Shown: positions 1 through 8,561 of the stretch, one piece after another
How the letters are laid out: each line of letters starts with the position of its first letter
Position numbering within the stretch: position 1 is the first letter of the stretch
DNA from: CAYVMN01 sp043808585
Lineage (GTDB): Bacteria; Desulfobacterota; DSM-4660; Desulfatiglandales; Desulfatiglandaceae
Reading direction: 5' to 3'
Assembly (NCBI GenBank): GCA_043808585.1
Contig: JAZDES010000221.1
Span: 1 to 64,000 of the forward strand
Length of the DNA: 64,000 nt
Program-made: the position numbers and the translations under genes
Notes under the pieces: generated by a model
What the model was told of the DNA's origin: nothing
The model's database searches: none
The model's input: the letters and a program-made list of their open reading frames with translations, nothing else

Positions 1-147
1 AACAATATGCTTGGGTGTGGGGATATCAGGGTTTCCCATCCCCAGGTCTATGATATCCTCTCCTTTTCGTCTTGCCTCCATTTTGATCTTGTTGACAGTG
101 GCAAACACATAAGGCGGCAATCGGCTCATTCTCCTGAATTCTTGCAT
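1..147 (-). CDS. Class I/II aminotransferase, N-terminus only (cut by window edge)
   Basis: Only the first 49 codons are present; the gene runs off the left end. The visible protein has a start typical of PLP-dependent fold-type I aminotransferases: a short helix with PPYVF, a charged stretch, then DIIDLGMGNPDIPTP, where the GNPD strand positions the substrate carboxylate. This looks like the alanine/LL-diaminopimelate aminotransferase group (AlaC/DapL-like). ATG at 147 is the only reasonable start. It lies downstream of the M28 peptidase on the same strand, separated by about 110 bases that hold nothing obvious, so it may belong to the amino-acid catabolic block. Substrate cannot be set from the fragment. 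Confidence 0.8.
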   Translation of the reverse strand, partial: MQEFRRMSRLPPYVFATVNKIKMEARRKGEDIIDLGMGNPDIPTPKHIV

Positions 148-259
148 AACCCGAGTCTCCTCTGACGGTTTCTTAGGAAAAAACTGGACTCAAAAATCTT
201 TTTTAATATACCAATAGAAGGGAAAAATCAAAATCTAATTAGAGGGAGATCTTGTTTGA

Positions 260-1582
260 TTACCTTGGGAAGACAATATCCGGGTCGTCGGCCACACGCC
301 ATGCTGCTACCCCGATAACCTGGGTAACCGCCTTGACCGCATTCCAGTCTATGTTGTCCACGTGCTCGTTGTCGCTGTGGTAATTTGGATCATCGGCCTT
401 CCATATGCACATGGCCGGCACGCCGTTCTCGTTCAGGTGTCCCTCTTCAGGGGTCCCCCAGCTTCCCCATAAACGGCCGAGGTAGACCCCTATCTCCTTT
501 CCCACCTTTTCAACAAAATCATTTAGTTCCTTATTATGCTTCACCTCATGGTCAGGCTGGTCAGGATAAGTCCCTCCGTCTACAATGCGGGGTGGACCTC
601 CCACGCCCACCATATCAATATCAAACCCGGCCACAGCCTCGAGCAGGGTGCCATCCCTTTTTCTATTGGCAATATACTGGACCATACCATCTGAGATTCC
701 CTCCTCAGAGCCTGTAGAAATAAACTCGATGGTGCGCCTGGGAGCCGGTAACTTGGCGATAATCTGCGCAAGCATCATTATGGCCACTGTGCCGGTGCCG
801 TTGTCGTTGGCCCCGCTGCAGGCCCCGTCGTCGCGGTGGGCGTGGATCAGAACCCTTTCATTCGGTCTTTCTTTTCCAGTGATAAAGGCCCTGATACTTG
901 CGCCATCCCTGGGTTCAGTCGTACAATCCACTGCGATGTTTGCCCGAACCCCACCACCCCGCCCGACCGCGTAAAGCAATTCCATGGCGTCTGTGCTGCC
1001 GATCGTCACACAGGGCACGCCTTCCGCTTCAGAAGGATAATCTGTCTTCCAGCCGCCGCTGTGGTCCCATCTCCCGTATGAGTGGGAGGGGGTAAAGGCC
1101 ACAGGACCGCTGTTACAGACCACAAATGCAACGGCCCCGTGACGCCTGGCCCTTGTGGATAAACTGCCAAGCCAGAAAAGCGGATCTGCTGAGCTTGCCT
1201 GGGCCAGGGCGATCTTTCCCTTGACGTCAACGGCAGCAAATTCCTCCTCCGTCCCCTTACCCACGAAGATCAATTCACCTTGTACACCCCCCTTAGGAGT
1301 TGGGTATGAATAGTATGCTGCCCTTGAGGGTAGCATTCTATCCAACGGCGGGCCAACCTGGAACCTGCTCAAGCGATACTCCCATGAGAGGGTGTTGAAA
1401 CGATCAAGCTCTACCTTTAGCCCCTGGGACCGGAAGTGCTCGGACACCCATTCAATGGACTTGCGGTCACCCTCAGTGCCGGACATGCGGCTCCCGATCT
1501 CCTGTGAAAGGTAACAGTCCCATTCGTACATCTTCCACGGGTCTATCCCTTCCAAAATCTCCTTTTCTTCTTGGCTTAACAT
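260..1582 (-). CDS. M28-family zinc aminopeptidase with PA domain
   Basis: A 440-residue metallopeptidase of the M28 (aminopeptidase Y/PSMA-like) family that would remove N-terminal residues from peptides using two metal ions. A PA-like insert is visible around residues 95-200 (GELIFVGKGTEEEF then DVKGKIALAQ). The metal ligands and catalytic residues follow in order: HAHRDDG (H and D), GANDNGTG, STGSEEG (catalytic and ligand Glu), GFDIDMVG and a C-terminal HSDNEH. No signal peptide is seen, so it is probably cytoplasmic. It starts 12 bases downstream of the flavodoxin stop and likely shares its transcript. In this context it would feed amino acids from peptides into the neighbouring aminotransferases. 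Family is secure; peptide specificity is not. Confidence 0.88.
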   Translation of the reverse strand: MLSQEEKEILEGIDPWKMYEWDCYLSQEIGSRMSGTEGDRKSIEWVSEHFRSQGLKVELDRFNTLSWEYRLSRFQVGPPLDRMLPSRAAYYSYPTPKGGVQGELIFVGKGTEEEFAAVDVKGKIALAQASSADPLFWLGSLSTRARRHGAVAFVVCNSGPVAFTPSHSYGRWDHSGGWKTDYPSEAEGVPCVTIGSTDAMELLYAVGRGGGVRANIAVDCTTEPRDGASIRAFITGKERPNERVLIHAHRDDGACSGANDNGTGTVAIMMLAQIIAKLPAPRRTIEFISTGSEEGISDGMVQYIANRKRDGTLLEAVAGFDIDMVGVGGPPRIVDGGTYPDQPDHEVKHNKELNDFVEKVGKEIGVYLGRLWGSWGTPEEGHLNENGVPAMCIWKADDPNYHSDNEHVDNIDWNAVKAVTQVIGVAAWRVADDPDIVFPR

Positions 1583-1594
1583 GGAACCACACCT

Positions 1595-2077
1595 CTATCC
1601 TTTACCGTGAATCTTCTTAACGATCCTCGCAAAGTTGGCGCCAAATTCCTTGCAAACTTTCTTCCGTTCATCGTCAGGGGCACCCACGGAGAGTGGGCCG
1701 TAGTGGCCACCTGAGGTGAATCCCGGTACGATCATCCCGTGGACCAGAAAGGCCCTGAGGATATCCAGGATGGCCGTCTCACCACCTCCGCCAAGACCGC
1801 CGCAAGAGGCAAAGGCAGCGCCAATCTTCCCTTGGAGCTTGCCATAATACTTGATGCTGTCATCAATAAACCTTTTGACCTCTGCTGTGGTGGCTGCGAA
1901 GTAGGTGGGGGCGCCGATAATGATCCCCTGAGGTTCGAGCAGGTCATCAAGGCTCGCTTCCCCGATCTTTTTTCGGGTAACTTCGACCCCTTCACTCCTG
2001 ATGCCGTCCTCAACGGCCTCGGCCATGGCCGCTGTGTTCCCCGTCTTTGACTGATATATGATTAATATTTTTGTCAT
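1595..2077 (-). CDS. Flavodoxin / WrbA-like NAD(P)H:quinone oxidoreductase family protein
   Basis: A 160-residue flavodoxin-fold protein binding FMN. The N-terminal phosphate loop is ILIIYQSKTGNTAAMAEAV, followed by the GIIIGAPTYF strand that contacts the isoalloxazine ring and a FASCGGLGGGGE loop. Length suits a single flavodoxin/flavoredoxin domain. A strong ribosome site (AAGGAGG) sits just before ATG 2077. It lies in a minus-strand series with the M28 peptidase downstream and the 278-residue protein upstream. It could be an electron carrier or a small quinone/flavin reductase; the sequence does not separate these. Confidence 0.85.
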   Translation of the reverse strand: MTKILIIYQSKTGNTAAMAEAVEDGIRSEGVEVTRKKIGEASLDDLLEPQGIIIGAPTYFAATTAEVKRFIDDSIKYYGKLQGKIGAAFASCGGLGGGGETAILDILRAFLVHGMIVPGFTSGGHYGPLSVGAPDDERKKVCKEFGANFARIVKKIHGKG

Positions 2078-2139
2078 AGAAACCTCCTTTTTCGGTGAAA
2101 GTTGACTGTTAGGCTATTTCGATCTCCAAAGCTCCTTTC

Positions 2140-2976
2140 CTATGTTCTCCTTGTAAATCTGATCCGGCAGACATTATCGCCGCAACACTGGAACTTATCC
2201 ATAGTGAAGGCGTATCGGTCAAACACACCGAGGGCCTTCAGGATGGCCTCATAATAGTTGGTAGAAACCGGGGCCTCGCACTTGAGCGTCATGGACCGGG
2301 CTACATCTTCGCCCAGGATCTCCCTCATATTTTCCCAGTAAGGACAGGCGAGTATTTCGGCTTCATGGATGTTCTCGTCGTGTTTTGTAACCTTATAAGG
2401 ACACGCAATGACCTCCCAGTAGATCTTGGAAAGCTCCCCCAGCTTGTCCATATCCACATCATCCGGCCCGGAAATACCGACTGTCTTCTTTACTTGATCG
2501 AGTTCAGCAAGGGCAAACTTCTCCCATAGGTCCATGTAAAGGGGAAAACCGTCCTTTGTCCCAAGATGATTCTCTAGCCGGAGGTACATGTTGAAGTCAA
2601 GAACGGCAAAGAGCCTAACCCAATTAAGCAAGGACTCATTAACATCCTTTCCCGATCCCTTGATGGCTGGGTGGTTTGAATCTGTGAGGATTTGAGAGAG
2701 GGTCTTACCGATCTTATCCACATCAACCGGTTTTGATATCCCCAATGTCTTTCTTATAGCCTCGGGGGCCTTTTCGGCCACATTGGTCCAGATGTCTTTC
2801 AGGATCTCTTCCCTTTTCTCTTTTTGTAAATTGGCAAGTCCTTCAATCAGATTAGAATAATGAAAGGCCAGTCCCTGGGACCATACAAAGACATCCTCTT
2901 CAGCCTTGTGCCCTGTCTCAGCCAGGGCGCCAAAAAGGCTGAGAGACCCTTTTGACCGAGTTCCCACTGCTTCCAT
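2140..2976 (-). CDS. Uncharacterised protein, possible ATC-hydrolase-like family, larger paralogue
   Basis: A 278-residue soluble protein without signal or membrane segments. I do not recognise it firmly. The C-terminal half has CPY motifs (VIACPYK and ILACPYW) and ends in CCGDNVCRIRFTRR. This pattern also occurs in the 164-residue protein at 9866-10360 (VTDCPYT and GQYCEFTFVRK), so the two are probably paralogues. The layout resembles the L-2-amino-thiazoline-4-carboxylate hydrolase-like family of small Cys-containing proteins, but this is from memory and weak. The start ATG 2976 has a good AAAGGAGG site. Both copies bracket the liv transporter and deacylase genes, so a role in amino-acid or sulfur-compound catabolism is possible. 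Confidence 0.55.
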   Translation of the reverse strand: MEAVGTRSKGSLSLFGALAETGHKAEEDVFVWSQGLAFHYSNLIEGLANLQKEKREEILKDIWTNVAEKAPEAIRKTLGISKPVDVDKIGKTLSQILTDSNHPAIKGSGKDVNESLLNWVRLFAVLDFNMYLRLENHLGTKDGFPLYMDLWEKFALAELDQVKKTVGISGPDDVDMDKLGELSKIYWEVIACPYKVTKHDENIHEAEILACPYWENMREILGEDVARSMTLKCEAPVSTNYYEAILKALGVFDRYAFTMDKFQCCGDNVCRIRFTRRT

Positions 2977-3018
2977 AAGTTCCTCCTTTAGTCAGATATT
3001 GTTTTCAGAGACGTTTTT

Positions 3019-4656
3019 CTATTTTCTCAAGACCTTTCCAGGCCGCAATTTTTTTAGATTTCCATCTTCCAGCAAGACCTCGCCGTTCACAATCACATAG
3101 TGTATGCCATCGGGGAACTGCCTTGGGTCTTCATAGGTGGCCTTATCCTTTATTATCTCTGGATCAAAAAGGACGAGATCGGCAAAATATCCTTCTGCTA
3201 TGATTCCTCTCCGCTTGATTCCCAATCGGTTGGCCGGAAAGGAGGTCATCCTCCTGATGGCATCTTCAAGGGTCAGGAGTCTCTCTTCTCTTACATATTT
3301 GCCCAGGAGACGGGGATAGGTCCCATAGGCTGCCGGATGAGGTTTTCCGCGCCCAATGTCGACGGCATCGGTCGCGTATCCGCCCAGGGGATGCTTAATA
3401 ATCGCCCTGATCGGCGCATCATTCTCCCGATCTCCCGAGACTCCAAAAATCAACTGGCTGATCGCCCCTCCCTCCTCGACCATCAGGTCAGTGATGGCGT
3501 CGAAAGGCGATTTCCCTTCCCTTTCAGCCAGCTGGGCCAAGTTTATCCCTTCGTAGGCCTTATTTTTTTCGCCGGGAATGTAGCCGATGTAGATATTCTT
3601 CCATCCAGCCGCCTTTACCAGATTGTGGGGCCACGATCCAGGAAGCCACGTGGGCCACTTAGGAACAACGGTCGCAATATCATTTTCGATTTTCTTTCGG
3701 GTCTGCGGATCCTGGACCCTCTTTACAAATTCAGGCCACCCTCCATCCAATGCCCACGGCGGATAGATCGCTATCATCATGGTCATGGCAGCGGTATAGG
3801 GGAACATGTCGTAGGCCATATCGATACCCCTTGCCCTTGCCTCTTCGTCCATCCGGAGAGTAATCTCGATCTTGTGCCAATTCTCCTGGCCAACGGCCTC
3901 ATAGTGGGACCTGTGAACCCTGCAACCGGCCTTGTCCCCGATAGTGATAATTTCCTGCTGGGCCTCAATGTCCGTTTCGCTGGATCCCCTGATGTGACTA
4001 GTAAAGATTCTGTCATAGTCGGCCACTATCCGAGCGAGTTCCGTAAGCTCTCGCGTATCCGCAAACATCCCTGGGGCATAGATCAAGCCGCTGGAGAGCC
4101 CAAATGATCCCTGATCAAAGGTCTCTTTAAGGGAATCTTTCATCTTCTCAATCTCTTCCGGAGAAGAAATGCCACTCGAAAACCCCTTGACAAGGGCCCG
4201 AATTGCGCCATGCCCGGTAAGGGTGCCCACGTTGACTGCCACCCCCTTTTTCTCCACAATGTCCAGGTATTCCCCCATGCTGTTCCATTCCCAGGGGAGC
4301 TTATCCGGGGTCATCCACCCAACGCTGACCTCCATAACCGGCTTCAAATCATCCTTGACCGGGGCTACGCTTATTCCGCAATTCCCCATTATCTCTGTGG
4401 TTATGCCCTGGCGTATTCTGCCCTCGATCAGTTCAGGCTGTTTTTCATTGAGAAAGATCATCTCTGAATGGGAGTGCATATCAATAAAACCGGGGGCGAG
4501 TGCCATTCTTTTTCCATTGATGACCTTTTGAGCATCTTTCGTCTCAATCCTGCCAATGTGTACGATCTGTTCCCCTTTGATGCCTACGTCGGCATAATAC
4601 CAGGGATTGCCCAGGCCATCGATCACCTTTACATTCTTGATCATCAGGGAATACAT
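3019..4656 (-). CDS. N-acyl-D-amino-acid deacylase / D-aminoacylase-like amidohydrolase
   Basis: A 545-residue amidohydrolase-superfamily enzyme predicted to hydrolyse N-acyl-D-amino acids (or related cyclic amides) to the free D-amino acid. It begins with the small beta-sandwich (MIKNVKVIDGLGNP), then the TIM-barrel metal motif PGFIDMHSHSE, a TGHGAIR loop, FTSHIRG, RSHYEAVG, and the late catalytic GYATDAVD, where D-aminoacylases usually have SDG. It ends with the typical ADLVLFDPE strand. The frame is open to 4770, but ATG 4656 is chosen because AAGGAG lies five bases upstream and it starts 13 bases after the preceding SnoaL-like gene. With alanine racemase and the amino-acid ABC transporter nearby, the block looks built for D-amino-acid use. 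Confidence 0.85.
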   Translation of the reverse strand: MYSLMIKNVKVIDGLGNPWYYADVGIKGEQIVHIGRIETKDAQKVINGKRMALAPGFIDMHSHSEMIFLNEKQPELIEGRIRQGITTEIMGNCGISVAPVKDDLKPVMEVSVGWMTPDKLPWEWNSMGEYLDIVEKKGVAVNVGTLTGHGAIRALVKGFSSGISSPEEIEKMKDSLKETFDQGSFGLSSGLIYAPGMFADTRELTELARIVADYDRIFTSHIRGSSETDIEAQQEIITIGDKAGCRVHRSHYEAVGQENWHKIEITLRMDEEARARGIDMAYDMFPYTAAMTMMIAIYPPWALDGGWPEFVKRVQDPQTRKKIENDIATVVPKWPTWLPGSWPHNLVKAAGWKNIYIGYIPGEKNKAYEGINLAQLAEREGKSPFDAITDLMVEEGGAISQLIFGVSGDRENDAPIRAIIKHPLGGYATDAVDIGRGKPHPAAYGTYPRLLGKYVREERLLTLEDAIRRMTSFPANRLGIKRRGIIAEGYFADLVLFDPEIIKDKATYEDPRQFPDGIHYVIVNGEVLLEDGNLKKLRPGKVLRK

Positions 4657-4669
4657 CACCACTCCTTGA

Positions 4670-5086
4670 TCAAAGTTCAAGTTGGCCCTGCTGAACAAGC
4701 AGGGTAGCCAAATCATAATACTCCGTAATTTTATCGATCTTTCCGCCTTTGAACCGGAAAAAGTAGGCAATTCGCAAATCCACCGGTTTGCCGGTGGGCT
4801 CCACCCCCCGAAAGACCCCTCTATTGGTGGCCTTCCACCTGACTTGGCATATCACGGCATTCCCGTCCACAAAGGTTTCTTCAACTTCTGCCGTGCAGTC
4901 AGGATATCCCCCAAATACGTCTGAATAGGCCTTCTTGAACGCGCCCATACCCGTTAAGGGTTTATGTTCTGCCACTTCGTCCGCAACAATTCCTTGGGTG
5001 CAAAATTCTGCCATCTTATCCACATCGTGATCGTTCATTGTCTGAAAGAACCTTTCGATAACCCCAATCATTTCCTCTCTCTTCAT
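4670..5086 (-). CDS. SnoaL-like / NTF2-fold small protein
   Basis: A 138-residue single-domain protein of the cone-shaped NTF2/SnoaL fold. It opens with an amphipathic helix (VIERFFQTMNDHDVDKMAEF), then a strand with the acidic loop, GMGAFKKAYSDVFGGYPD, and ends with the strand pair FFRFKGGKIDKITEYYD that is typical of SnoaL-like polyketide cyclase relatives. Members range from isomerases and cyclases to non-catalytic ligand binders. It sits between livF and the deacylase gene in the same direction, so it is probably co-transcribed; a role in processing a cyclic or hydroxylated amino-acid derivative is conceivable but unproved. Confidence 0.8.
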   Translation of the reverse strand: MKREEMIGVIERFFQTMNDHDVDKMAEFCTQGIVADEVAEHKPLTGMGAFKKAYSDVFGGYPDCTAEVEETFVDGNAVICQVRWKATNRGVFRGVEPTGKPVDLRIAYFFRFKGGKIDKITEYYDLATLLVQQGQLEL

Positions 5087-5153
5087 TTCCCAACCTCCCT
5101 GCTGGTCTCTATGTTATCTTATCCAACCCCAAGACATGAATCACCTGCCTATC

Positions 5154-5858
5154 CTATTTTGTAGCACAGAGATATTTCTCCTTCACCTCTTCGTTGGCCT
5201 CAAGTTCAGCCGCTGCAGACTCGAACACGACTTGTCCCTTACTTATGATAAAGGCATAATCTGAGACAGCAAGGGCCAGAGAGAGATTTTGCTCCACCAG
5301 AAGGATTGAAAGCCCTTGCCCTTTCAGTTGGCCGATAATTCTCCCGATATCACGGACGAGCTTCGGGGCAAGCCCCTCTGAAGGTTCGTCCATCAAGAGG
5401 AGGTCGGGGTTCGTCATCAAGGCCCGGCCGATGGCAAGCATCTGTTGTTCTCCCCCGCTGAGCAGGTTTCCTTTTATCTTTGATCGTTCCTCCAGGATCG
5501 GGAATCGGGAATAGACTTTGTCCAAGGACCACCCCCCGGACCTGGCCTGCATACGTGCGGCCACAGTGAGATTCTCTCTTACACTCAACGAGGGGAAGAT
5601 GATTCTGCCCTGGGGAATGAGACCGATACCCATTTTTGCTATCTGGAAAGGCTTGAGATGGGTGATGACTTGTTCCTTGAACCGCACGATTCCGCTCCTT
5701 GGGGGGGTAAAACCAATAATGGATCGAATCGCGGTCGTCTTGCCCATGCCGTTACGACCCAAAAGAGCCACAACTGTACCTTGTCTCACCGATAAGGAGA
5801 GGCCCTGGAGGACATAGCTGTCCCCGTAATAGGTATGAATATCAATCAGCCTTAACAC
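5154..5858 (-). CDS. livF: Branched-chain amino acid ABC transporter ATPase LivF
   Basis: The second nucleotide-binding subunit of a Liv/HAAT-type importer (234 residues with the start chosen). Walker A is LGRNGMGKTT, the signature is LLSGGEQQM and Walker B is LLLMDEPSEGLAP; the H-loop region reads ILLVEQN. The frame stays open upstream to 5939, but LivF proteins begin with a short strand like LRLIDIHTYYG, so GTG 5858 is preferred, giving the standard family length and a 17-base overlap with livG, as is usual for translational coupling. It is the last transporter gene of the cluster. Confidence 0.93.
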   Translation of the reverse strand: MLRLIDIHTYYGDSYVLQGLSLSVRQGTVVALLGRNGMGKTTAIRSIIGFTPPRSGIVRFKEQVITHLKPFQIAKMGIGLIPQGRIIFPSLSVRENLTVAARMQARSGGWSLDKVYSRFPILEERSKIKGNLLSGGEQQMLAIGRALMTNPDLLLMDEPSEGLAPKLVRDIGRIIGQLKGQGLSILLVEQNLSLALAVSDYAFIISKGQVVFESAAAELEANEEVKEKYLCATK

Positions 5859-6609
5859 AATCGATACTGTCCTCGATTCCCAGGTAGATTTCCTGCACCC
5901 TTGGATCAGTCTTGATCTCTTGCGGCTGACCATCCGCAATCACTTGCCCGTAGTGGAGGACGATGATTCGTTCGGCAACGCCAAAGACCAGATCCATGTC
6001 GTGGTCTACAATAACGGCAGTTATCCCTTCTCCCAAGTTGTTGATGATTTCAATCGCCTCGGAACACTCCTCCATGGACAGCCCTGCGCTCGGCTCATCG
6101 AGGAGCAGGAGTTTCGGGCGCTGGGCAAGGCCAAGACCGATTTCCAGTCGCCGCTGGTCTCCATAACCCAGGTTCTTCACAAGCTCATCTCTCTTCTCCC
6201 ACAAACCCAACCCCTTGAGCACTGCATTCGCTCTGTGCCTTACATCCGTAAACCCCTCGACTGGAGCGAACATCCTGAAGCGATAGGGTGTCGTTCCATA
6301 GAGTGATAGCAGGGTATTCTCAAAGATTGAGAGATTAAGTAAAAGACTTATCAGTTGAAAGGCCCGAGCTTGCCCAAGGTGGGCACGGCGATGAGTGGGA
6401 AGATCGGTGATATCCTTTCCAAAGAAAAAAATTCGGCCCGAAGAGGGCATAAGCTGCCCGTTAATGAGGTTAAACAGCGTCGTCTTTCCAGCCCCATTTG
6501 GACCGATAATGGCCAACCGCTCCCCAACATTTATACTAAAGGAGACGTTATTAACGGCGTATAGCCCCCCGAACTGTTTCGACAGACCTTCAACTCTTAA
6601 TGCTTGCAT
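5842..6609 (-). CDS. livG: Branched-chain amino acid ABC transporter ATPase LivG
   Basis: The first nucleotide-binding subunit of the Liv importer, 255 residues. Walker A is IGPNGAGKTTLFNLING, the Q-loop follows the ITDLP segment, and Walker B is LLLLDEPSAGLS. The signature motif is unusual: the canonical LSGG appears as LGYGDQRR, which is normal for LivG. The C-terminal VQEIYLG is the family hallmark. The gene overlaps livM by 20 bases and livF by 17, so translation of all three is probably coupled. Confidence 0.93.
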   Translation of the reverse strand: MQALRVEGLSKQFGGLYAVNNVSFSINVGERLAIIGPNGAGKTTLFNLINGQLMPSSGRIFFFGKDITDLPTHRRAHLGQARAFQLISLLLNLSIFENTLLSLYGTTPYRFRMFAPVEGFTDVRHRANAVLKGLGLWEKRDELVKNLGYGDQRRLEIGLGLAQRPKLLLLDEPSAGLSMEECSEAIEIINNLGEGITAVIVDHDMDLVFGVAERIIVLHYGQVIADGQPQEIKTDPRVQEIYLGIEDSIDCVKAD

Positions 6610-7597
6610 GTTTTTGTTCTAATCTCTGCCAGGCGCGCAACAAATAGACAGCTATCCCCTGCCGCGCAAACATCATTGCAATTACAAAAAGCCCCCCGAG
6701 GATCAAAGGCCATCGCTCTGGCGTCAAGATGCTGGCGAACAGCTCTACGAAGACGATGATGGCGGCACCAATGACTGGGCCAAGCAAGGTGCCAACACCT
6801 CCGATGATGGCCATTACCATCGGCAAGAAGGAGGTTCCCACGCCAAGATGGCCGGGAGAAATCATGAAGTTGTAATATCCGAACAATACTCCTGCTATTC
6901 CAGCAAAGGAACCCGAGACCACGAAGGCGAGGTACTTATAAAGCCAGGTATTATATCCCAAGGCCTGCATCCTCGATTCGCCTTCGCGAATGCCGACCAA
7001 CGCATGTCCGAAGGGTGAATTCACGATCCGAAATAACAAATAGAAACAGAAGGCGAATATCAAGAAGACAAGATAATAGAAGGAAGTTTCATTCAAACTG
7101 AATTCGGGAATCGCGAAGGTGGGAAGGGAGAGTCCGGAAATGCCCTGCATGCCCGGGGTATTCAGCCATTTGACGTTCCAGGCGATACTGACGAACAGCT
7201 GCCCAAGAGCGAATGTAACCAAGAGGAAATATATTCCCGATACCCGCAGAGCGATAACCCCTGTGAGGGCAGCAATTAAGGTGGCGATCAGGATTCCAAG
7301 GGGAGCACCTATCCAAAAAAGGTCAGTGCCGTAATGCAGTTTCAACATAGCGACCGTGTAGCCGCCAGCACCAAAGAAGGCGGCATGCCCAAGGGAGAGT
7401 AGTCCACCATATCCAAAGGCAAGGTTATAGCCCATAGCGAAGAGAGCAAAAATGAGAAACCGAGTGGTCACGCTTTGGCTGTAAGACGAGAGAAAAGGTG
7501 GAATGACGACGAGTATTGTCCCCAGGATGACATAGGGTACTGTGCTGAAGGATAGAATACGCGCTTGCAACGGTCTGAGGTCTCCGTTTCCCTTCAT
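6590..7597 (-). CDS. livM: Branched-chain amino acid ABC permease LivM
   Basis: A 335-residue inner-membrane permease with around nine or ten hydrophobic segments. Family markers are GYNLAFGYGGLLSLGHAAFFG near residues 56-76 and the EAA-like loop PFGHALVGIREGESRMQALGYN, followed by SFAGIAGVLFGYY and MAIIGGVGTLLGPVIGAA. It forms the transmembrane pore with LivH. The stop of livH lies seven bases upstream of its start, and its own end overlaps livG. Confidence 0.93.
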   Translation of the reverse strand: MKGNGDLRPLQARILSFSTVPYVILGTILVVIPPFLSSYSQSVTTRFLIFALFAMGYNLAFGYGGLLSLGHAAFFGAGGYTVAMLKLHYGTDLFWIGAPLGILIATLIAALTGVIALRVSGIYFLLVTFALGQLFVSIAWNVKWLNTPGMQGISGLSLPTFAIPEFSLNETSFYYLVFLIFAFCFYLLFRIVNSPFGHALVGIREGESRMQALGYNTWLYKYLAFVVSGSFAGIAGVLFGYYNFMISPGHLGVGTSFLPMVMAIIGGVGTLLGPVIGAAIIVFVELFASILTPERWPLILGGLFVIAMMFARQGIAVYLLRAWQRLEQKHASIKS

Positions 7598-7603
7598 TGC
7601 GTC

Positions 7604-8464
7604 TCAGACCTTTCTTCCGAGGAGGCCGCTAGGTCTCACGAGCAATATGATGATCATTGTGAAGTACATGGTAAACATGGCAAGCCTTGGAAAAAGGGCC
7701 CTGCCAAAGGCGTCAATAACGCCAATCAGGATGCCTCCGAGCAGTGCCCCCTGAACAGATCCAACGCCGCCAACGATTATCACGATCAAGGCAAGGAGCA
7801 GGATCTCGAGGCCGAGCGCGTTGTATACCCCAAGCAACTGGGCCCCCAAAACACCTGCCATGCCAGCGATACATGAGGCCACGAAAAATACCACCGCAAA
7901 GACCCGGTCCAAATTGATGCCCAATCCCATGGTCATTTCTTTATGGTCCATACCAGCTCTTACCATGGCGCCGACGCGGGTCCTATCCTGTAACCACCAC
8001 AGGATGACAGCCATCACAGAGCCGATAACAATGTTGGCCATTCGAGCCTTGGGATATGCCCTTCCCATGATCTCAAAAGAACCGGACAAGAAATCAGCAG
8101 TGAAGGGCATCCTTGGCCAACCCCCCCACACCCAAAGGCAGAGGTTGGTGAATATATAGACAAACCCGAAGGTCAGCAAAACCTGCTCATTAGGTTGCCG
8201 GTAGAAAAAGCGTAAGAATCCGCGCTCGATTGCCAATCCGCAAAGCCCTGCTGCAAGCCCTCCCGCCAATACGCCGACCCCAAAAGGCGCTCCAAATTTG
8301 ACCGCCGCTGTCCACCCCACATACCCGCCTACCATGTAAAGAACTCCGTGGGCAAGGTTGGTAATATTCATAGCTCCCATCACAATGGACATTCCGGACG
8401 CTATGAGAAAGAGGACCATCCCGTAAGAAAGGCCATTTAGCAGGTTGATGACGATTTGTTCCAT
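7604..8464 (-). CDS. livH: Branched-chain amino acid ABC permease LivH
   Basis: A 286-residue hydrophobic permease with the LivH pattern: LLNGLSYGMVLFLIASGMSIVMGAMNITNLAHG at the N-terminus and GLEILLLALIVIIVGGVGSVQGALLGG near the end. About eight membrane segments. It pairs with LivM to form the channel. A perfect 14-bp hairpin separates it from livK upstream, so it is likely expressed by read-through from livK at a lower level. Confidence 0.93.
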   Translation of the reverse strand: MEQIVINLLNGLSYGMVLFLIASGMSIVMGAMNITNLAHGVLYMVGGYVGWTAAVKFGAPFGVGVLAGGLAAGLCGLAIERGFLRFFYRQPNEQVLLTFGFVYIFTNLCLWVWGGWPRMPFTADFLSGSFEIMGRAYPKARMANIVIGSVMAVILWWLQDRTRVGAMVRAGMDHKEMTMGLGINLDRVFAVVFFVASCIAGMAGVLGAQLLGVYNALGLEILLLALIVIIVGGVGSVQGALLGGILIGVIDAFGRALFPRLAMFTMYFTMIIILLVRPSGLLGRKV

Positions 8465-8518
8465 TCCGACCTTCTCCTATAAAAAGGAACTCGGCAGATC
8501 TCGAGAATGAAAGAAAAT

Positions 8519-8550
8519 GGACAGATCGGGAAAAAATTCCCGATCTGTCC
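8519..8550 (-). terminator. Perfect 14-bp intergenic hairpin between livK and livH
   Basis: GGACAGATCGGGAA and its exact complement flank a four-base A/T loop. On the minus transcript the stem is followed by a U-rich but interrupted stretch. In transporter operons such a hairpin after the binding-protein gene usually limits read-through and protects the upstream mRNA, giving excess binding protein. I infer that role here. Confidence 0.75.
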
Positions 8551-8561
8551 TGACATAAGTA

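Noticed and set aside
3100..4107. Open frame of 335 codons on the plus strand inside the deacylase gene
   Set aside because: Antisense shadow; the minus-strand protein has clear amidohydrolase motifs through the whole region.
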